Shown: one piece after another, positions 14,687-23,613 of the stretch
Layout: the number at the start of each line of letters is the position of its first letter
Position numbering within the stretch: the first letter of the stretch is position 1
Source: Myxococcales bacterium
Lineage (GTDB): Bacteria > Myxococcota_A > Polyangia > Nannocystales > Nannocystaceae
Reading direction: 5' to 3'
Length of the DNA stretch: 64,000 bases
NCBI GenBank assembly: GCA_020633295.1
Contig: JACKDW010000023.1
Span: 62,001-126,000, forward strand
Translations under genes and position numbers: made by a program
The notes under the pieces: model-generated
Database searches by the model: none
What the model was told of the DNA's origin: nothing
What the model saw: only the letters and a program-made list of their open reading frames with translations

Positions 14687-16387
14687 TCAGAGCCGCAGGC
14701 CCGAGAGCCGCGGGGCGAGGCGCGCGAGCTGGGGCGTCTCGGTCGACGTGGTCGATGCGCCAGGCTCCGGGACCTCGGCGCCATCGGCCGGTGACGCCTC
14801 GGTCGGGGCGGTCGCGTCCGCGGGGGACGCGGGCTCGGCGGGCGCGGGCTCGACCGGCGCGGGCGCGGTGACCGGGGTCGGCTGCGCGGGCGCGGGCGCG
14901 GGCTCGGGCTGCGCGGGCTCGGGCTCCCCCCGCTTGCCGCGCTTGCGCTTGCCGATCAGCTCGTTGAAGTGGAAGCCGAGGCTGAGACCCAGGGTGTCGA
15001 AGCGCGAGGTGAACACGCCGGCGTTGGCCGGCACGCCGCTGAGCTCGCCGCAGCGCTCGGGGCAGGGCGCGATCGGGCGGATCTGGAAGCCCTTGCCGAA
15101 CTGCTCGGTGACCTCCTGGCGCTGCTGGAAGATGTGCATGAAGCCGACGGTGAGCGAGACGCCGCGGAAGCTGCCGGTGACGCCCCCGCCGACGCCGCCG
15201 CGGTTGTAGGAGGGGAAGTCGAGGTGGGCGTAGTCGGGCTGAGACGCGCCTGTCTCAAAGAACCCGCCGCCGCGCAGCGTCAGGTGCCCGTCGAGCAGGT
15301 TGACGTCGCCGCCGAGGCGCACCGAGAAGGTGTCGCGCCAGTTCTTCTCGATGACCTGGTCCTGGATCGGCTGCCCGTTAATCGCGCCCTCGAAGTCGAT
15401 GTAGTAGGCGTCGAGCGTGCCCCAGTTCTCCCAGAACAGGTCGAGCTCGATGTCGAAGCGCTCGCGGTCCGGGTCGCCCTTGAGCGGGTGGAGGTAGCGC
15501 AGCCCGCCGCGCAGCTGGACCGGCAGCGTGAACGTCATGGACGCGGTCACGTCGTCGCTGACGAGCGTCTCCTTGTCGGTGTCGACGGTGCCCTTGGGGT
15601 TCATGTTGATGGGGATGACGCGGCCGCCCGCGCCGATCTCGACGCGTCGGTGCGGACGCCCCCACAGGCCGATGATCGACGTGAAGCCGACGCGGTCCTT
15701 CATGTTCAGGTCCGTGATCAGCTGCGTGCTGCTCGCGTCGGGGATCGGGTTGAGCCCGGGCGTGACCGTCGAGTCGGCGACCAGCGCGTACTGCATGCTC
15801 GGCAGGTCGACGTACTGCAGCGTGATCCCGACGCCGAACTTCTTCGGCAGCTGCCAGGCGACCGCGAGCGAGTAGTAGATCAGCAGCACGTCCATCTTCG
15901 TGAGCAGGAACGACTGCGGGCCGTAGTCGGGGTACTCGTGGCGACCGACCGAGTTGGGGCCGTAGATGCCGGCGGCGAACATCCAGTTCTTCAGGCCGAA
16001 GTCCGAGCCGAGGAAGGCCGCGGCCCCCAGCGGGAACAGCTTGTTGGCGTTCTCCGCCAGCGGGAAGGAGGTCCCGGCGTCGTCGCCCCACACGTCCGAC
16101 AGCGTCGCGCGCTGGAACGCGGTGTCGTGCCAGACGAGGTTGTGCGTGTAGAGGAAGCGCGTCCCGCCGAGCGCGGCGAGCTTGCCGGGGTTGTAGTGCA
16201 GCGCGGTGAGGTCGGCGGCTCCGACCGCGTAGGCGCCACCGCGGCCGAGGGAGCGGGCGCCGAGGTCGGGAATCTCGAACCCGCCGGCGTGGGCGTCGGC
16301 GGCGATCGTGAGCGCGCCGGTCAGCCCGAGGACGGCGAACGCGGCGCGGGGAGCGAGCGAGGGGTGGAAGCGGCGACGTCGTGTCAC
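14687..16387 (-). CDS. FadL/OmpP1/TodX-family outer-membrane protein
   Basis: 566 residues from the GTG at 16387, preferred because GGAG lies 7 bases upstream and it places a clean signal peptide (RRRRFHPSLAPRAAFAVLGLTGALTIAADAHA) at the start. The mature N-terminus GGFEIPDLGARSLGRGGAYAVGAADLTALHYNPGKLAAL is the hatch signature of the FadL family (hydrophobic-compound transport porins), and about 420 residues of beta-barrel-like sequence follow. The last 85 residues or so form a Pro/Ala/Glu-rich tail after a basic RKRGKRGEPE stretch. This tail is unusual for a FadL porin and may be a periplasmic or surface extension. Substrates of the family include long-chain fatty acids and aromatic hydrocarbons. 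Confidence 0.85.
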   Translation of the reverse strand: MTRRRRFHPSLAPRAAFAVLGLTGALTIAADAHAGGFEIPDLGARSLGRGGAYAVGAADLTALHYNPGKLAALGGTRFLYTHNLVWHDTAFQRATLSDVWGDDAGTSFPLAENANKLFPLGAAAFLGSDFGLKNWMFAAGIYGPNSVGRHEYPDYGPQSFLLTKMDVLLIYYSLAVAWQLPKKFGVGITLQYVDLPSMQYALVADSTVTPGLNPIPDASSTQLITDLNMKDRVGFTSIIGLWGRPHRRVEIGAGGRVIPINMNPKGTVDTDKETLVSDDVTASMTFTLPVQLRGGLRYLHPLKGDPDRERFDIELDLFWENWGTLDAYYIDFEGAINGQPIQDQVIEKNWRDTFSVRLGGDVNLLDGHLTLRGGGFFETGASQPDYAHLDFPSYNRGGVGGGVTGSFRGVSLTVGFMHIFQQRQEVTEQFGKGFQIRPIAPCPERCGELSGVPANAGVFTSRFDTLGLSLGFHFNELIGKRKRGKRGEPEPAQPEPAPAPAQPTPVTAPAPVEPAPAEPASPADATAPTEASPADGAEVPEPGASTTSTETPQLARLAPRLSGLRL

Positions 16388-16571
16388 GATTTGCTCCGTT
16401 CTCCCGGGAGCCGCCGTCGCGGCCCGTTCCTCCGGTCTCGGCACGCTATCACAGCTTCGCGCGGGCGGCCCCGCGATGTGGGACCGCGACGCGCACGGCG
16501 GCTCGCTCGCGCGTCGATCTTTTTCTCGGGTGGTCGTGCCGGCAGGCGGCGGATTTTGGTACGGTGGAAGC

Positions 16572-17537
16572 GTGAAGGGCTCGCTCGCTCGCGCTGTACA
16601 TCGAGGTCTCGACGTTCGCCACGGGCTGCTCGCGCTGGCGCTGGCGGCGTCGACGGGCGCGTGCGGCTGGGACTACACGCCCTCCGAGAACGCGCTCCCG
16701 ACCCCGGCCGGCGAGACGTCGATGGGGGACTCGGAGGGGCCCACGCTCCCCGATCCGACCGAGACCGAGGGCCTCGCCGACGTCCCGGCGACCTACCGCT
16801 TTGACTGCGTCGACATCCAGCAGCTCGGCGACGCCGACGACACCGTCTTCCAGGTCGCGACGCTGCAGGACACCTGGGCCAACGACATCTCGAGCTTCAA
16901 CCTCAGCATCCTCATCGACCTGCTCGAGGAGGACGAGGCCGGCGGCTCCGCGACGGTGCAGATCCGTTCGGGCGTCGGCACCAACTGGGGGGACCTGTGC
17001 GGCGAGCCCAGCACCATCTCCAACGAGGCGGTGGTGACCTTTGAGCCCGGCGTGACGAAGTACGAGCCGGTGCCGGACGGCACCGAGGATCAGTGCAGCC
17101 AGCCGGCGGACGCCGGGGCGTCGACGGGCACCTACACGCTCGCCTTCGGCAAGGAAGACATCATCAACATCTACGCCGAGGCCCCCGACGGCACGCCGTT
17201 CAACTGCGCGCTCGACGGGGCGCCGCCGGCGATCCCGGTGGCCGGCGTGAGCGCGACGATCACCCTGTCCGAGGACCGCGCGATGCTGTCGGGGACGCTC
17301 ACGGGCTGCATGACGGAGTCGTCGGCGATGCAGCGCTGCTCGTGCCTCGGCTTCTGCGCTGGCAACCCGAACGACAATTGCCCGGGGTGCCCCAACGGCG
17401 CGATCCCGCTGGCGGCGCTGCTCGGCGGGATCAGCTCGACGCAGCACTGCACGGACCTCATGGGCGAGACCGCCTTCGACATCACGCTCGCGTTCACGGC
17501 GCGTCGCCTGGCTGCGGTGCCGGCGGTCTGCGGCTGA
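16572..17537 (+). CDS. secreted lipoprotein of unknown function, Cys-rich C-terminus
   Basis: 321 residues from the GTG at 16572, which has GGTGGAAG just upstream. The signal peptide ends in a lipobox (AASTGAC), then an acidic Thr/Pro-rich linker. The body (about 75-310) is rich in beta-type sequence with several Cys, including RCSCLGFCAGNPNDNCPGCP near residue 255, and resembles no family I can name. The longer open frame upstream is not used because it would overlap the divergent porin gene and lacks a signal peptide. It lies alone between the divergent porin gene and the convergent small lipoprotein remnant. Expected location: outer or inner membrane surface. Confidence 0.75.
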   Translation: MKGSLARAVHRGLDVRHGLLALALAASTGACGWDYTPSENALPTPAGETSMGDSEGPTLPDPTETEGLADVPATYRFDCVDIQQLGDADDTVFQVATLQDTWANDISSFNLSILIDLLEEDEAGGSATVQIRSGVGTNWGDLCGEPSTISNEAVVTFEPGVTKYEPVPDGTEDQCSQPADAGASTGTYTLAFGKEDIINIYAEAPDGTPFNCALDGAPPAIPVAGVSATITLSEDRAMLSGTLTGCMTESSAMQRCSCLGFCAGNPNDNCPGCPNGAIPLAALLGGISSTQHCTDLMGETAFDITLAFTARRLAAVPAVCG

Positions 17538-17552
17538 GCGCCTGCCTCGGGC

Positions 17553-18027
17553 TCACTCGCGGGCGAGCGGCACGCTCACGCACAGGCTGTCCTGACACGC
17601 GGGGCGCTCGCTGCCGAACTCGCGCAGGCAGTCGTAGTTGGCGACCGGGCCGCGGTAGTCGCTGCAGTCGAGCGGCGCCGCGTAGTCGGAGGCGTGGTCG
17701 CGATGGACGCCGACGCAGCGCACGTTGCTGCAGTCGGCGTGGACCGTGACGCACTCGTCATCGCGGGCGCAGGCGCGCCGCGCCGTCGGGATCGCGCGCT
17801 CCGGTCCGCGCTCGTCCTCCACAGACGCGGCGGGCTCGCGCGCGCGGCCGGGTCGTCGCGCGCGGCCGGGTCGTCGCGCGCGGCCGGGTCGTCGCGCGCG
17901 CGGGTCGTCGCGCGCGGCCGGGTCGTCGCGCGCGGCCGGGGAGCCTCCTGCGCGCGCTCGCGCAGGCCTGGGCCGCGGTCGCGAGCGTCAGCGCGAGCAG
18001 GGCGCGGGCGGCCGCCCGCGGGAACAC
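17553..18027 (-). pseudogene. small Cys-rich lipoprotein gene, frameshifted in a minisatellite
   Basis: A GTG at 18027 would start a lipoprotein signal peptide (MFPRAAARALLALTLATAAQAC, lipobox AAQAC). The frame then enters 18-bp repeats encoding PGRARR units. One unit (17889-17904) has only 16 bases, which throws the reading off. In the shifted frame the coding resumes as EPAASVEDERGPERAIP and then a Cys-rich domain with eight Cys (CARDDECVTVHADC.. to ..LREFGSERPACQDSLC), like the eight-cysteine-cluster proteins of myxobacteria. Restoring two bases would give about 158 residues. Also odd: the signal-peptide part lies in the same frame as the upstream amidotransferase with no stop between. A sequencing error, slippage-based phase variation or a true pseudogene are all possible; a shorter intact product from the GTG at 17822 would lack a signal peptide. 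Confidence 0.6.
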
Positions 18028-18882
18028 CTGCGCTTCAAGCCAGTTTCGAAGCTCCCGCCAGCGGACGCGCGGGTCGAGCAGCGTCTCGTCGGCGCCGAGG
18101 CGCTCGGCGAGCGCCGCGTCGCCGGGGTCGCGGTGCAGGGCGTCGAGCGCCGCGACGTAGCGATCGACCTCGGCGTGATTCGCGAATTGTCCCTCGGCGA
18201 CGAGCGCGTCGCGGCGCAGCGCGGTGATCCGCGCGAACTCGTGGAGGTCGAACTCCGGGTGGTACTGCGTGGCCCAGAACAGCGCGCCGCCGCGGCCCGT
18301 GTCGACCGCCTGCACGCGGGAGTGCGCGTTGCTCGCGAGCACGCGCGCGCCGGCGAGCTCGACGACCTCATCGTAGTGAATGGCGAACGACTGGAAGCGC
18401 GCCGGCTTGTCGCGCAGCAGCGGGTGCGCGCGGCCGGCCGCGGTCAGCTCGAGGTCGCGGATGATCCCGAACTCGCGCCCGCGGGGGCTCCTGGCGCAGG
18501 CGCCCCCGCACGCGACCACGGCGAGCTGCGCGGCCCAGCAGCTGCCGTAGCTCGGCACGCCCGCGTCGAGCAGCGCGCGCGCGAAGGTCACCTGTCGCCC
18601 CACGCGAGCGTCGCGCTCGTGGTGGTAGATGGTCAGGCTCGAGCCGGTCCACAGCGCGCCGTCGTAGTCGGCGAGCGCGACGCCCTCGGGCAGCGTGACC
18701 TCGGCGTCTGCGGGGAAGCCCGCGTCGATCGTCGCGCCTGGCACATGGGACAGGACACCGCGATGGAACAGGCGCCACGGCTCGCTCGCGCCGGCGCCGT
18801 GGAGCTCGGCGCGCGCGGCCGCGTGGTTCCCGTCGAGCACGAGCAGGCGCGGCGGTCGAGCGCCGTGGCTCACGTCGCTCAC
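17758..18882 (-). CDS. class I glutamine amidotransferase
   Basis: Starts at GTG 18882, overlapping the stop of the PLP decarboxylase gene in a GTGA arrangement. The triad of class I amidotransferases is complete: nucleophile C114-115 region in SYGSCWAAQL, and H208 and E210 in QYHPEF, with the partner loop FQSFAIHYDEV. The family domain ends near residue 285 (RELRNWLEAQ). No stop codon follows in this frame until 17758, so the predicted chain of 374 residues carries an extra tail made of a hydrophobic segment and Arg-rich minisatellite sequence, probably an artefact of the broken junction with the next gene. It should hydrolyse glutamine to supply ammonia; the partner is presumably in the same operon. 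Confidence 0.82.
   Translation of the reverse strand: MSDVSHGARPPRLLVLDGNHAAARAELHGAGASEPWRLFHRGVLSHVPGATIDAGFPADAEVTLPEGVALADYDGALWTGSSLTIYHHERDARVGRQVTFARALLDAGVPSYGSCWAAQLAVVACGGACARSPRGREFGIIRDLELTAAGRAHPLLRDKPARFQSFAIHYDEVVELAGARVLASNAHSRVQAVDTGRGGALFWATQYHPEFDLHEFARITALRRDALVAEGQFANHAEVDRYVAALDALHRDPGDAALAERLGADETLLDPRVRWRELRNWLEAQVFPRAAARALLALTLATAAQACASARRRLPGRARRPGRARRPARATTRPRATTRPRATTRPRARARRVCGGRARTGARDPDGAARLRPR
17835..17940. repeat. 18-bp minisatellite, six units, one shortened to 16 bp
   Basis: Units at 17835-17852 (variant end), 17853-17870, 17871-17888, 17889-17904 (two bases short), 17905-17922 and 17923-17940, consensus tcgtcgcgcgcggccggg. Five of the units are in perfect register. 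On the minus strand an intact array would encode PGRARR repeats. The short unit changes the reading frame of the Cys-rich lipoprotein gene. Confidence 0.9.
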
Positions 18883-20174
18883 GGCTCGCTCCAGAACGAC
18901 ACGACGTCCTCGGGCCGCTCGCGCTCGCGGAGGACGGTGAAGGCGCCGTCGCGCTCGAGGCCGAGCACGCGCGGGAGCCCGCGGTTGCAGTGCCGTGACC
19001 ACAGGCTGAGGGTGTAGGCGCCGACGTCGCGGATCGCGATGAGGTCGCCGGGCGTAAGCGCCGGCAGCTCGACCGCGCGCGCGATCACGTCGCCGCCGAA
19101 GCACAGCGGGCCGAGCAGCGTGACGGGGCGGCTCGGGCCGTGTTTGCGGCGACCGCTCGCGTCGAGCGCGATGAACTCGTGGCGCCAGTCCTGCGGGTGA
19201 TACACGGCGCGCATCAAGAAGTCGGCGCCGAGGTGCAGCACCGCGAGCTCGCCGCCGTCGGCCGGCTTGACGTACTCGACGCGGCTGATCGCGAGGCCGC
19301 AGCCGGCCTGGACCGCGCGCCCGAATTCCGTCACCAGGCGACGCGCGCCGCTCATGAGCGCGGGCACGCGCTCCGCGAGCGCGCGGGTGTAGTCGGCGAG
19401 GCTCGGGGGCGCGTCGCTGGCGAGATAGGCCGTCGGCAGCCCGCCGCCGAGATCGAGCGCGCGCACCTGGTCGCGCCCGAGCTCCGCGTCGATGGCGTCG
19501 GCGAGCGCGTGGGTCCGCGCCGCCGCGTCGGTGAGCTGCTCGATCGAGCAGCCCTGAGAGCCGACGTGCACGTGCAGCCCGGTCAGCCACGGGCGCCGGC
19601 GGAACGCGTCGAGGATCGCGCCGCGCTCGCTCGCGAGCGCGACGCCGAAGCGGGAGCCGCGGGAGCCGACGCTGGTGATCGCGATGGCGCCGGCGCTGAC
19701 GCCCGGGTTGATCCGCAGGCCGACGACGCCGGGCGCCGCCGGCAGCCGGCCGCGCAGCGCGTCGACGCGCGCGAGCTCGTCGAAGTTGTCGAGGTTGAGG
19801 TGGAGCCCGCGCGCGAGCCCGAACTCGAGCTCCTCCAGCGTCTTCGCCGGGGAGTCAAACACGATCTTGTCGGGGGGACAGCCCGCCGCGAGCGCGAGGT
19901 GGACCTCCTCGAGCGAGGCGCACTCCAGGCCCGCGCCGACCTCGACCGCGGCGCGCAGCACCGCGACGAGCGGGTTCGCCTTGACCGCGATCGCGTGCAG
20001 CGTGCCCGGCGGGAAGCGGCGCGTCAGCTCGCGCACGCGCGCGCGCATGCGCTCGAGATCGTGCACGACGACGGCGCGCTCGCCCTGCAGCAGCCCGCGC
20101 TCGAGCATGGCGACGGCGACGCGCTCGACCTCCTCGGGGGAGAGCCGCGCGCCCCAGACGTGGCCGTCGCTCAC
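18879..20174 (-). CDS. PLP-dependent decarboxylase, diaminopimelate/ornithine decarboxylase-like
   Basis: 431 residues from GTG 20174, which overlaps the stop of the preceding gene in a GTGA arrangement. Fold-type III alanine-racemase/decarboxylase features are all present: PLP lysine K65 in HAIAVKANP, the VHVGSQ strand (about 202-207), the glycine loop DLGGGLP (241-247), TEFGRAVQAGCG (282-293, a variant of the usual EPGR..AG) and the second-subunit catalytic Cys and Asp in LLGPLCFGGDVI (C358, D362). The C-terminus has the GAYTLSLWSRHCNRG-type block (usually GAYGxxMxSxYN). This looks like a diaminopimelate-decarboxylase relative acting on another amino acid or on a carrier-bound substrate, since lysA genes normally lack this neighbourhood. 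The exact substrate is unknown. Confidence 0.85.
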   Translation of the reverse strand: MSDGHVWGARLSPEEVERVAVAMLERGLLQGERAVVVHDLERMRARVRELTRRFPPGTLHAIAVKANPLVAVLRAAVEVGAGLECASLEEVHLALAAGCPPDKIVFDSPAKTLEELEFGLARGLHLNLDNFDELARVDALRGRLPAAPGVVGLRINPGVSAGAIAITSVGSRGSRFGVALASERGAILDAFRRRPWLTGLHVHVGSQGCSIEQLTDAAARTHALADAIDAELGRDQVRALDLGGGLPTAYLASDAPPSLADYTRALAERVPALMSGARRLVTEFGRAVQAGCGLAISRVEYVKPADGGELAVLHLGADFLMRAVYHPQDWRHEFIALDASGRRKHGPSRPVTLLGPLCFGGDVIARAVELPALTPGDLIAIRDVGAYTLSLWSRHCNRGLPRVLGLERDGAFTVLRERERPEDVVSFWSEP

Positions 20175-21814
20175 GCGCCCTCCGACGTGTACAGCTCGGG
20201 GCGCGCGGCGACCCACTCGAGCTTGCGCGCGAGCCGGGCGAGCCGCTCGTCGAGCCAGGCGAGCCGCGCGTCGAGCTCGTCGCCGAGCGCCGCGTCGACG
20301 GCCACGCGCCGGATCAGCGGGCCGCCGAGCGCGACGCGGAGCACGTCGAGCGCCCCGTCGTCGCCGAGCGCGACGGGTTGGCCGAGGTGAAAGATGGTCG
20401 CGAGCGCGTCGCGCTCACGCGGGTCCGCGTCGGGCTCGCAGCGCCCGGAGAGGTCCTGGTTGATCAGCGCGTGGACCCGCGAGAGCTCGTCCTTGCGCAG
20501 GCGCCGGCCGCCGGCGCGCAGGCAGAACGGGAACACGGTGGTCTTCGACTCGAGCAGGCGCTCGGCGTCGTCGCGCTCGAGCGGGGGCTCCACGGCGTGC
20601 AGCTCGATCGCCGGCGACGCGCCGAGGCGCGCGGGCACGCCCGCCTCGAACGCGCGCAGCACCCGGTAGCGCGCGAGGCCGTCGGCGTTGTAGTAGGCCT
20701 CGATCTCGGCGAGCGCCGCAGCCCAGCGCACGAGCAGGCCGATGTTCGCGTTGGGCGAGAGCCCGCCGCGCAGCCCGGGCCAGGCGTCGGGCATCTCGCC
20801 GCGCGTGAAGTAGTGCCGCGCGCCGTCGGGCAGCGCGGCGACCGAGCGCGCGACGGGAGACATCGACGCCGGCACGAGCAGCGCGCCCGCGAACGGCGGG
20901 CCGCCGTAGAACTTCGAGCCGGTGATCAGCACCATCCAGCCGGCGCGCAGGATCTCGACGAGGCCGCGGCGGCTGATCCGACCCTGGGCCGCGTCGACGA
21001 GCACGCTGACGCCCTCGGGGAACCTCGCGCGCAGCGCGTTGACGCGCGCGAGGCTCGGCGCGTGGGCCCCGGTCTTGCTGTGCGCGACGACGTGCAAGAG
21101 GACCCGCTCGCCCCGCGCGATCGCCCGCGCGACCATGTCCTCGGCCTGCGCGTCGAGCTCCTGCGGCGCGCGCATCTCGCCTGTCCCTTCGCGCAGCACG
21201 AGCGTCTCGACGTGCACGCGCGCGCTGAGGCGCCCGGGGATCGGCGCGCCCGACTCGACCGCGCCGCCGCGGGGAGTGACGCTGCTGAAGTGGTGACCGC
21301 TGGCCGCGAGCACCGTGCCGCTCCCGACCTCCGACGGCCCGGAGATGATGTTGCACAGCGGGCGCGCGCCGTCGCCGAGCGCGAGCGCCGAGGCGAGCAG
21401 CTCGGCGTCCGTGCCCGAGGGCGTGATCGCGACGTCGACGCCGGGGACCCGGTCGGCGTGCAGCCAGCGCGCGATCGCGACCCGCTGCGCCCGCAGGGTC
21501 TCGTCGACGACGCGGTCGAGGGCCCCGCGCGCGGCCGCGTCGCGCAGCCGCGCGTGCGTGCGCCGGGCCGCCGCGAGCGCCAGCGTCGACGGCGAGGAGG
21601 CGGTGCACGAGCCGAAGGGGATGGCCGCGCGAGGGTGCGGCGCGCTGCCGTAGCGGTTGAGCCCCGAGCACGCGTCGAGCTCGATGCGCGTGTCGGCGCC
21701 CGCGAGCAGCAGCGTCGCGAGCGTCGCGTCCGGCGAGTCTCCGGGCGCGTCATCCTCCAGCGGAGCGTCGCCCTTCATCGCGCGCTCGAGCGCGTCCGGC
21801 TTGGGATCATCCAT
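20171..21814 (-). CDS. fold-type I PLP enzyme (aminotransferase class V-like)
   Basis: 547 residues, longer than most class V enzymes because of an N-terminal leader of about 45 residues and a C-terminal helical tail. Recognisable parts are the substrate/phosphate loop TPSGTDAELLASALALG (131-147), the PLP-nitrogen Asp in VLVDAAQGR (D274), and the Schiff-base lysine K301 in ITGSKFYGGPPFAGALLVP. Such enzymes carry out transamination, decarboxylation or C-S/C-N lyase reactions; the class cannot be told from sequence alone. It overlaps the downstream decarboxylase by 4 bases and the upstream (alpha/alpha)6-like gene by 8 bases, so the four genes are surely one transcript. Confidence 0.8.
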   Translation of the reverse strand: MDDPKPDALERAMKGDAPLEDDAPGDSPDATLATLLLAGADTRIELDACSGLNRYGSAPHPRAAIPFGSCTASSPSTLALAAARRTHARLRDAAARGALDRVVDETLRAQRVAIARWLHADRVPGVDVAITPSGTDAELLASALALGDGARPLCNIISGPSEVGSGTVLAASGHHFSSVTPRGGAVESGAPIPGRLSARVHVETLVLREGTGEMRAPQELDAQAEDMVARAIARGERVLLHVVAHSKTGAHAPSLARVNALRARFPEGVSVLVDAAQGRISRRGLVEILRAGWMVLITGSKFYGGPPFAGALLVPASMSPVARSVAALPDGARHYFTRGEMPDAWPGLRGGLSPNANIGLLVRWAAALAEIEAYYNADGLARYRVLRAFEAGVPARLGASPAIELHAVEPPLERDDAERLLESKTTVFPFCLRAGGRRLRKDELSRVHALINQDLSGRCEPDADPRERDALATIFHLGQPVALGDDGALDVLRVALGGPLIRRVAVDAALGDELDARLAWLDERLARLARKLEWVAARPELYTSEGA

Positions 21815-23603
21815 CGAGCGTAAGCGGACCTGGCGGGTGCTGAAAGTCCGCGTCGGTGAAGCGCGAGAGGACCTTGAGGATCCCCATCAGGTTGTGCTGC
21901 ACGTTGTCGCAGCGGATGCGGTTGTTGTAGGCGTTCGACCGCACGCCGCCGCGGACGCGCTGCGGGTCGAACGCGTACCAGCCCTCGATCGGGCCCTTGA
22001 AGGTCAGCTGCATGATGTTGCGGACGCCGCGGACGATCGCCTCGCGGTAGCGGGCGACGCGAGCCTCGTCGCCGAGCTCGCGCGCGAGCGCGAACGCGTC
22101 GATGAGCCCCTCGATGTAGACGCCGGTCGACGACGAGTGCGGAGGGCCGTAGTCCTCGTGCTGCGGATCGTAGAATTGCCCGGCCGCGTCGGGGAACCGC
22201 GCGCGCGCGCGCTGCATCGGCACCAGCCAGTCGCTCATCTCGAAGATCCAGTCGCGCAGCTCCGGGTCGCGGGTGAGCTGCCAGACGAGGTAGTACGCCT
22301 GCGTGTGCCAGGGGATGAACGCGGGCTTTCGGTTCTCCGGCCGCCGGTGCCAGTCGCGGTACAGCCGCATCGATCGCATGATGCGATCGAGCAGCGCGGG
22401 GTCGCGTGACTCTCGGTACAGGAACGCCCACAGCAGCAGCGCCTCGCCCGGGTAGAAGTTGCGCGCGTGCTGATCGCCCAGCGGCTTGTACAGCGTGAAG
22501 AACGAGCCGTCGCCGCCGCCGCGCTCCCATAGCCACGCGACCAGGCGTCGCAGCCCCTGCTCCTGGGCCGCGAAGCGCTCGCGCGACGGGTGCTCGTAGA
22601 TCGCCAGCGCGGCGAGGGCGACCGCGCCGAGCTTGACCATGTTGCCGTACTCGATCATCCCGAGCGGCGCCCCGCCGCGCGGGTCGGGCTCCTCGTGGTA
22701 GTAGCGCGCGAGGTTGTGCTCGATGTTGCGGGCGACGAGCTCGAAGCGCGGCGCCTGCCCGAAGTGACGCGCGTGCCGGCTCATCGCGCAGGTCGCCATC
22801 CACTGGCGGATCATGTTGTTCGTGCCGTCGACGTCCTCGCCGAGCGCGGGGTCGGTGAGGTACGTCAGCGCGCCGTCCTCGGCCACGTGTTCGAACAGGT
22901 AGTCGCCGAGCAGCCTCGCGAGCCGCTCGACGCTCTCGCGCGTGACGGCGTCGGGCGGGAGGATCCGCGTGCCGCGGTACAGCGGGGTCGCCGGGCCCTC
23001 GCCGCGCAGCGGGACGACGTACTGCAGCGCTCGCCAGGCGGTCACGCGCCCGCGCTCGCGCAGCGCGAGCTCGCTGATGTCGCGCTGCTCGCAGAAGCGC
23101 TCGATCAGCACGCGGGCGCCGCGGTTCGCCGCGAGCACGTCGAAGGGCGTCCAGCGGTGGGTCTCGCGGCCGACCGAGAGCTCGTACGCGAGCAGCCCGC
23201 GTCGGCCGTTGGAGAACAGGAACGAACGATCCTGTTTGTTCGACCAGGGAGCGAGGCGGCGCGGCTCGTGCAGCAGCGCCAGCTCGATCGCGGCCGGCGG
23301 CGACGCGGGCGCGCTGCGCGTGGTGTTGCTGACGCGCTTGAGCGCGTCGCAGATCGCGTCGGCCCAGCGGCGCTTGCCGCCCGCGCTGGCGTCGGCCCAC
23401 GCGGCCGCGCGCAGCGAGCCGGCCTGCCGCAGCCCGACGAACACGGGGCCGCGCGCCTTGCCGAGCTGCTGCCACAGCGGGCTCACGCGTCGGCCCTCGC
23501 GCTCGCGCTTGGACAGCTGCCCGCCCGCGCGCGTGAGCGCGGCGAGCTCCGCCAGCGCCTCGGCGTCGAGCGGGCTGCGGGTGTAGGAGTCGTCGTAGCG
23601 CAT
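21807..23603 (-). CDS. two-domain protein with (alpha/alpha)6-toroid, epimerase/glycosidase-like
   Basis: 598 residues. Residues about 30-215 hold an alpha/beta domain (VFVGLRQAGSLRAAAWADASAGG.. and later AYELSVGRETHRWTPFDVLAANRG) that I cannot name with confidence; it loosely recalls AMMECR1-like domains. Residues about 230-590 are helical repeats with aromatic-rich motifs (DGTNNMIRQWMAT, IEYGNMVKLGAVALAALAIYEH, WHTQAYYLVWQLTRDPELRDWIFEMSDWL, SSSTGVYIEGLIDAFALARELGD), the pattern of six-hairpin glycosidases and D-glucuronyl C5-epimerase-like proteins. There is no signal peptide, so it is probably cytoplasmic. It is the first gene of the overlapping operon. Confidence 0.7.
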   Translation of the reverse strand: MRYDDSYTRSPLDAEALAELAALTRAGGQLSKREREGRRVSPLWQQLGKARGPVFVGLRQAGSLRAAAWADASAGGKRRWADAICDALKRVSNTTRSAPASPPAAIELALLHEPRRLAPWSNKQDRSFLFSNGRRGLLAYELSVGRETHRWTPFDVLAANRGARVLIERFCEQRDISELALRERGRVTAWRALQYVVPLRGEGPATPLYRGTRILPPDAVTRESVERLARLLGDYLFEHVAEDGALTYLTDPALGEDVDGTNNMIRQWMATCAMSRHARHFGQAPRFELVARNIEHNLARYYHEEPDPRGGAPLGMIEYGNMVKLGAVALAALAIYEHPSRERFAAQEQGLRRLVAWLWERGGGDGSFFTLYKPLGDQHARNFYPGEALLLWAFLYRESRDPALLDRIMRSMRLYRDWHRRPENRKPAFIPWHTQAYYLVWQLTRDPELRDWIFEMSDWLVPMQRARARFPDAAGQFYDPQHEDYGPPHSSSTGVYIEGLIDAFALARELGDEARVARYREAIVRGVRNIMQLTFKGPIEGWYAFDPQRVRGGVRSNAYNNRIRCDNVQHNLMGILKVLSRFTDADFQHPPGPLTLDG

Positions 23604-23613
23604 GCGGGCTCGC

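Noticed and set aside
17835..17940. CRISPR array
   Set aside because: Units of 18 bases are directly adjacent with no spacers, and there are no cas genes.
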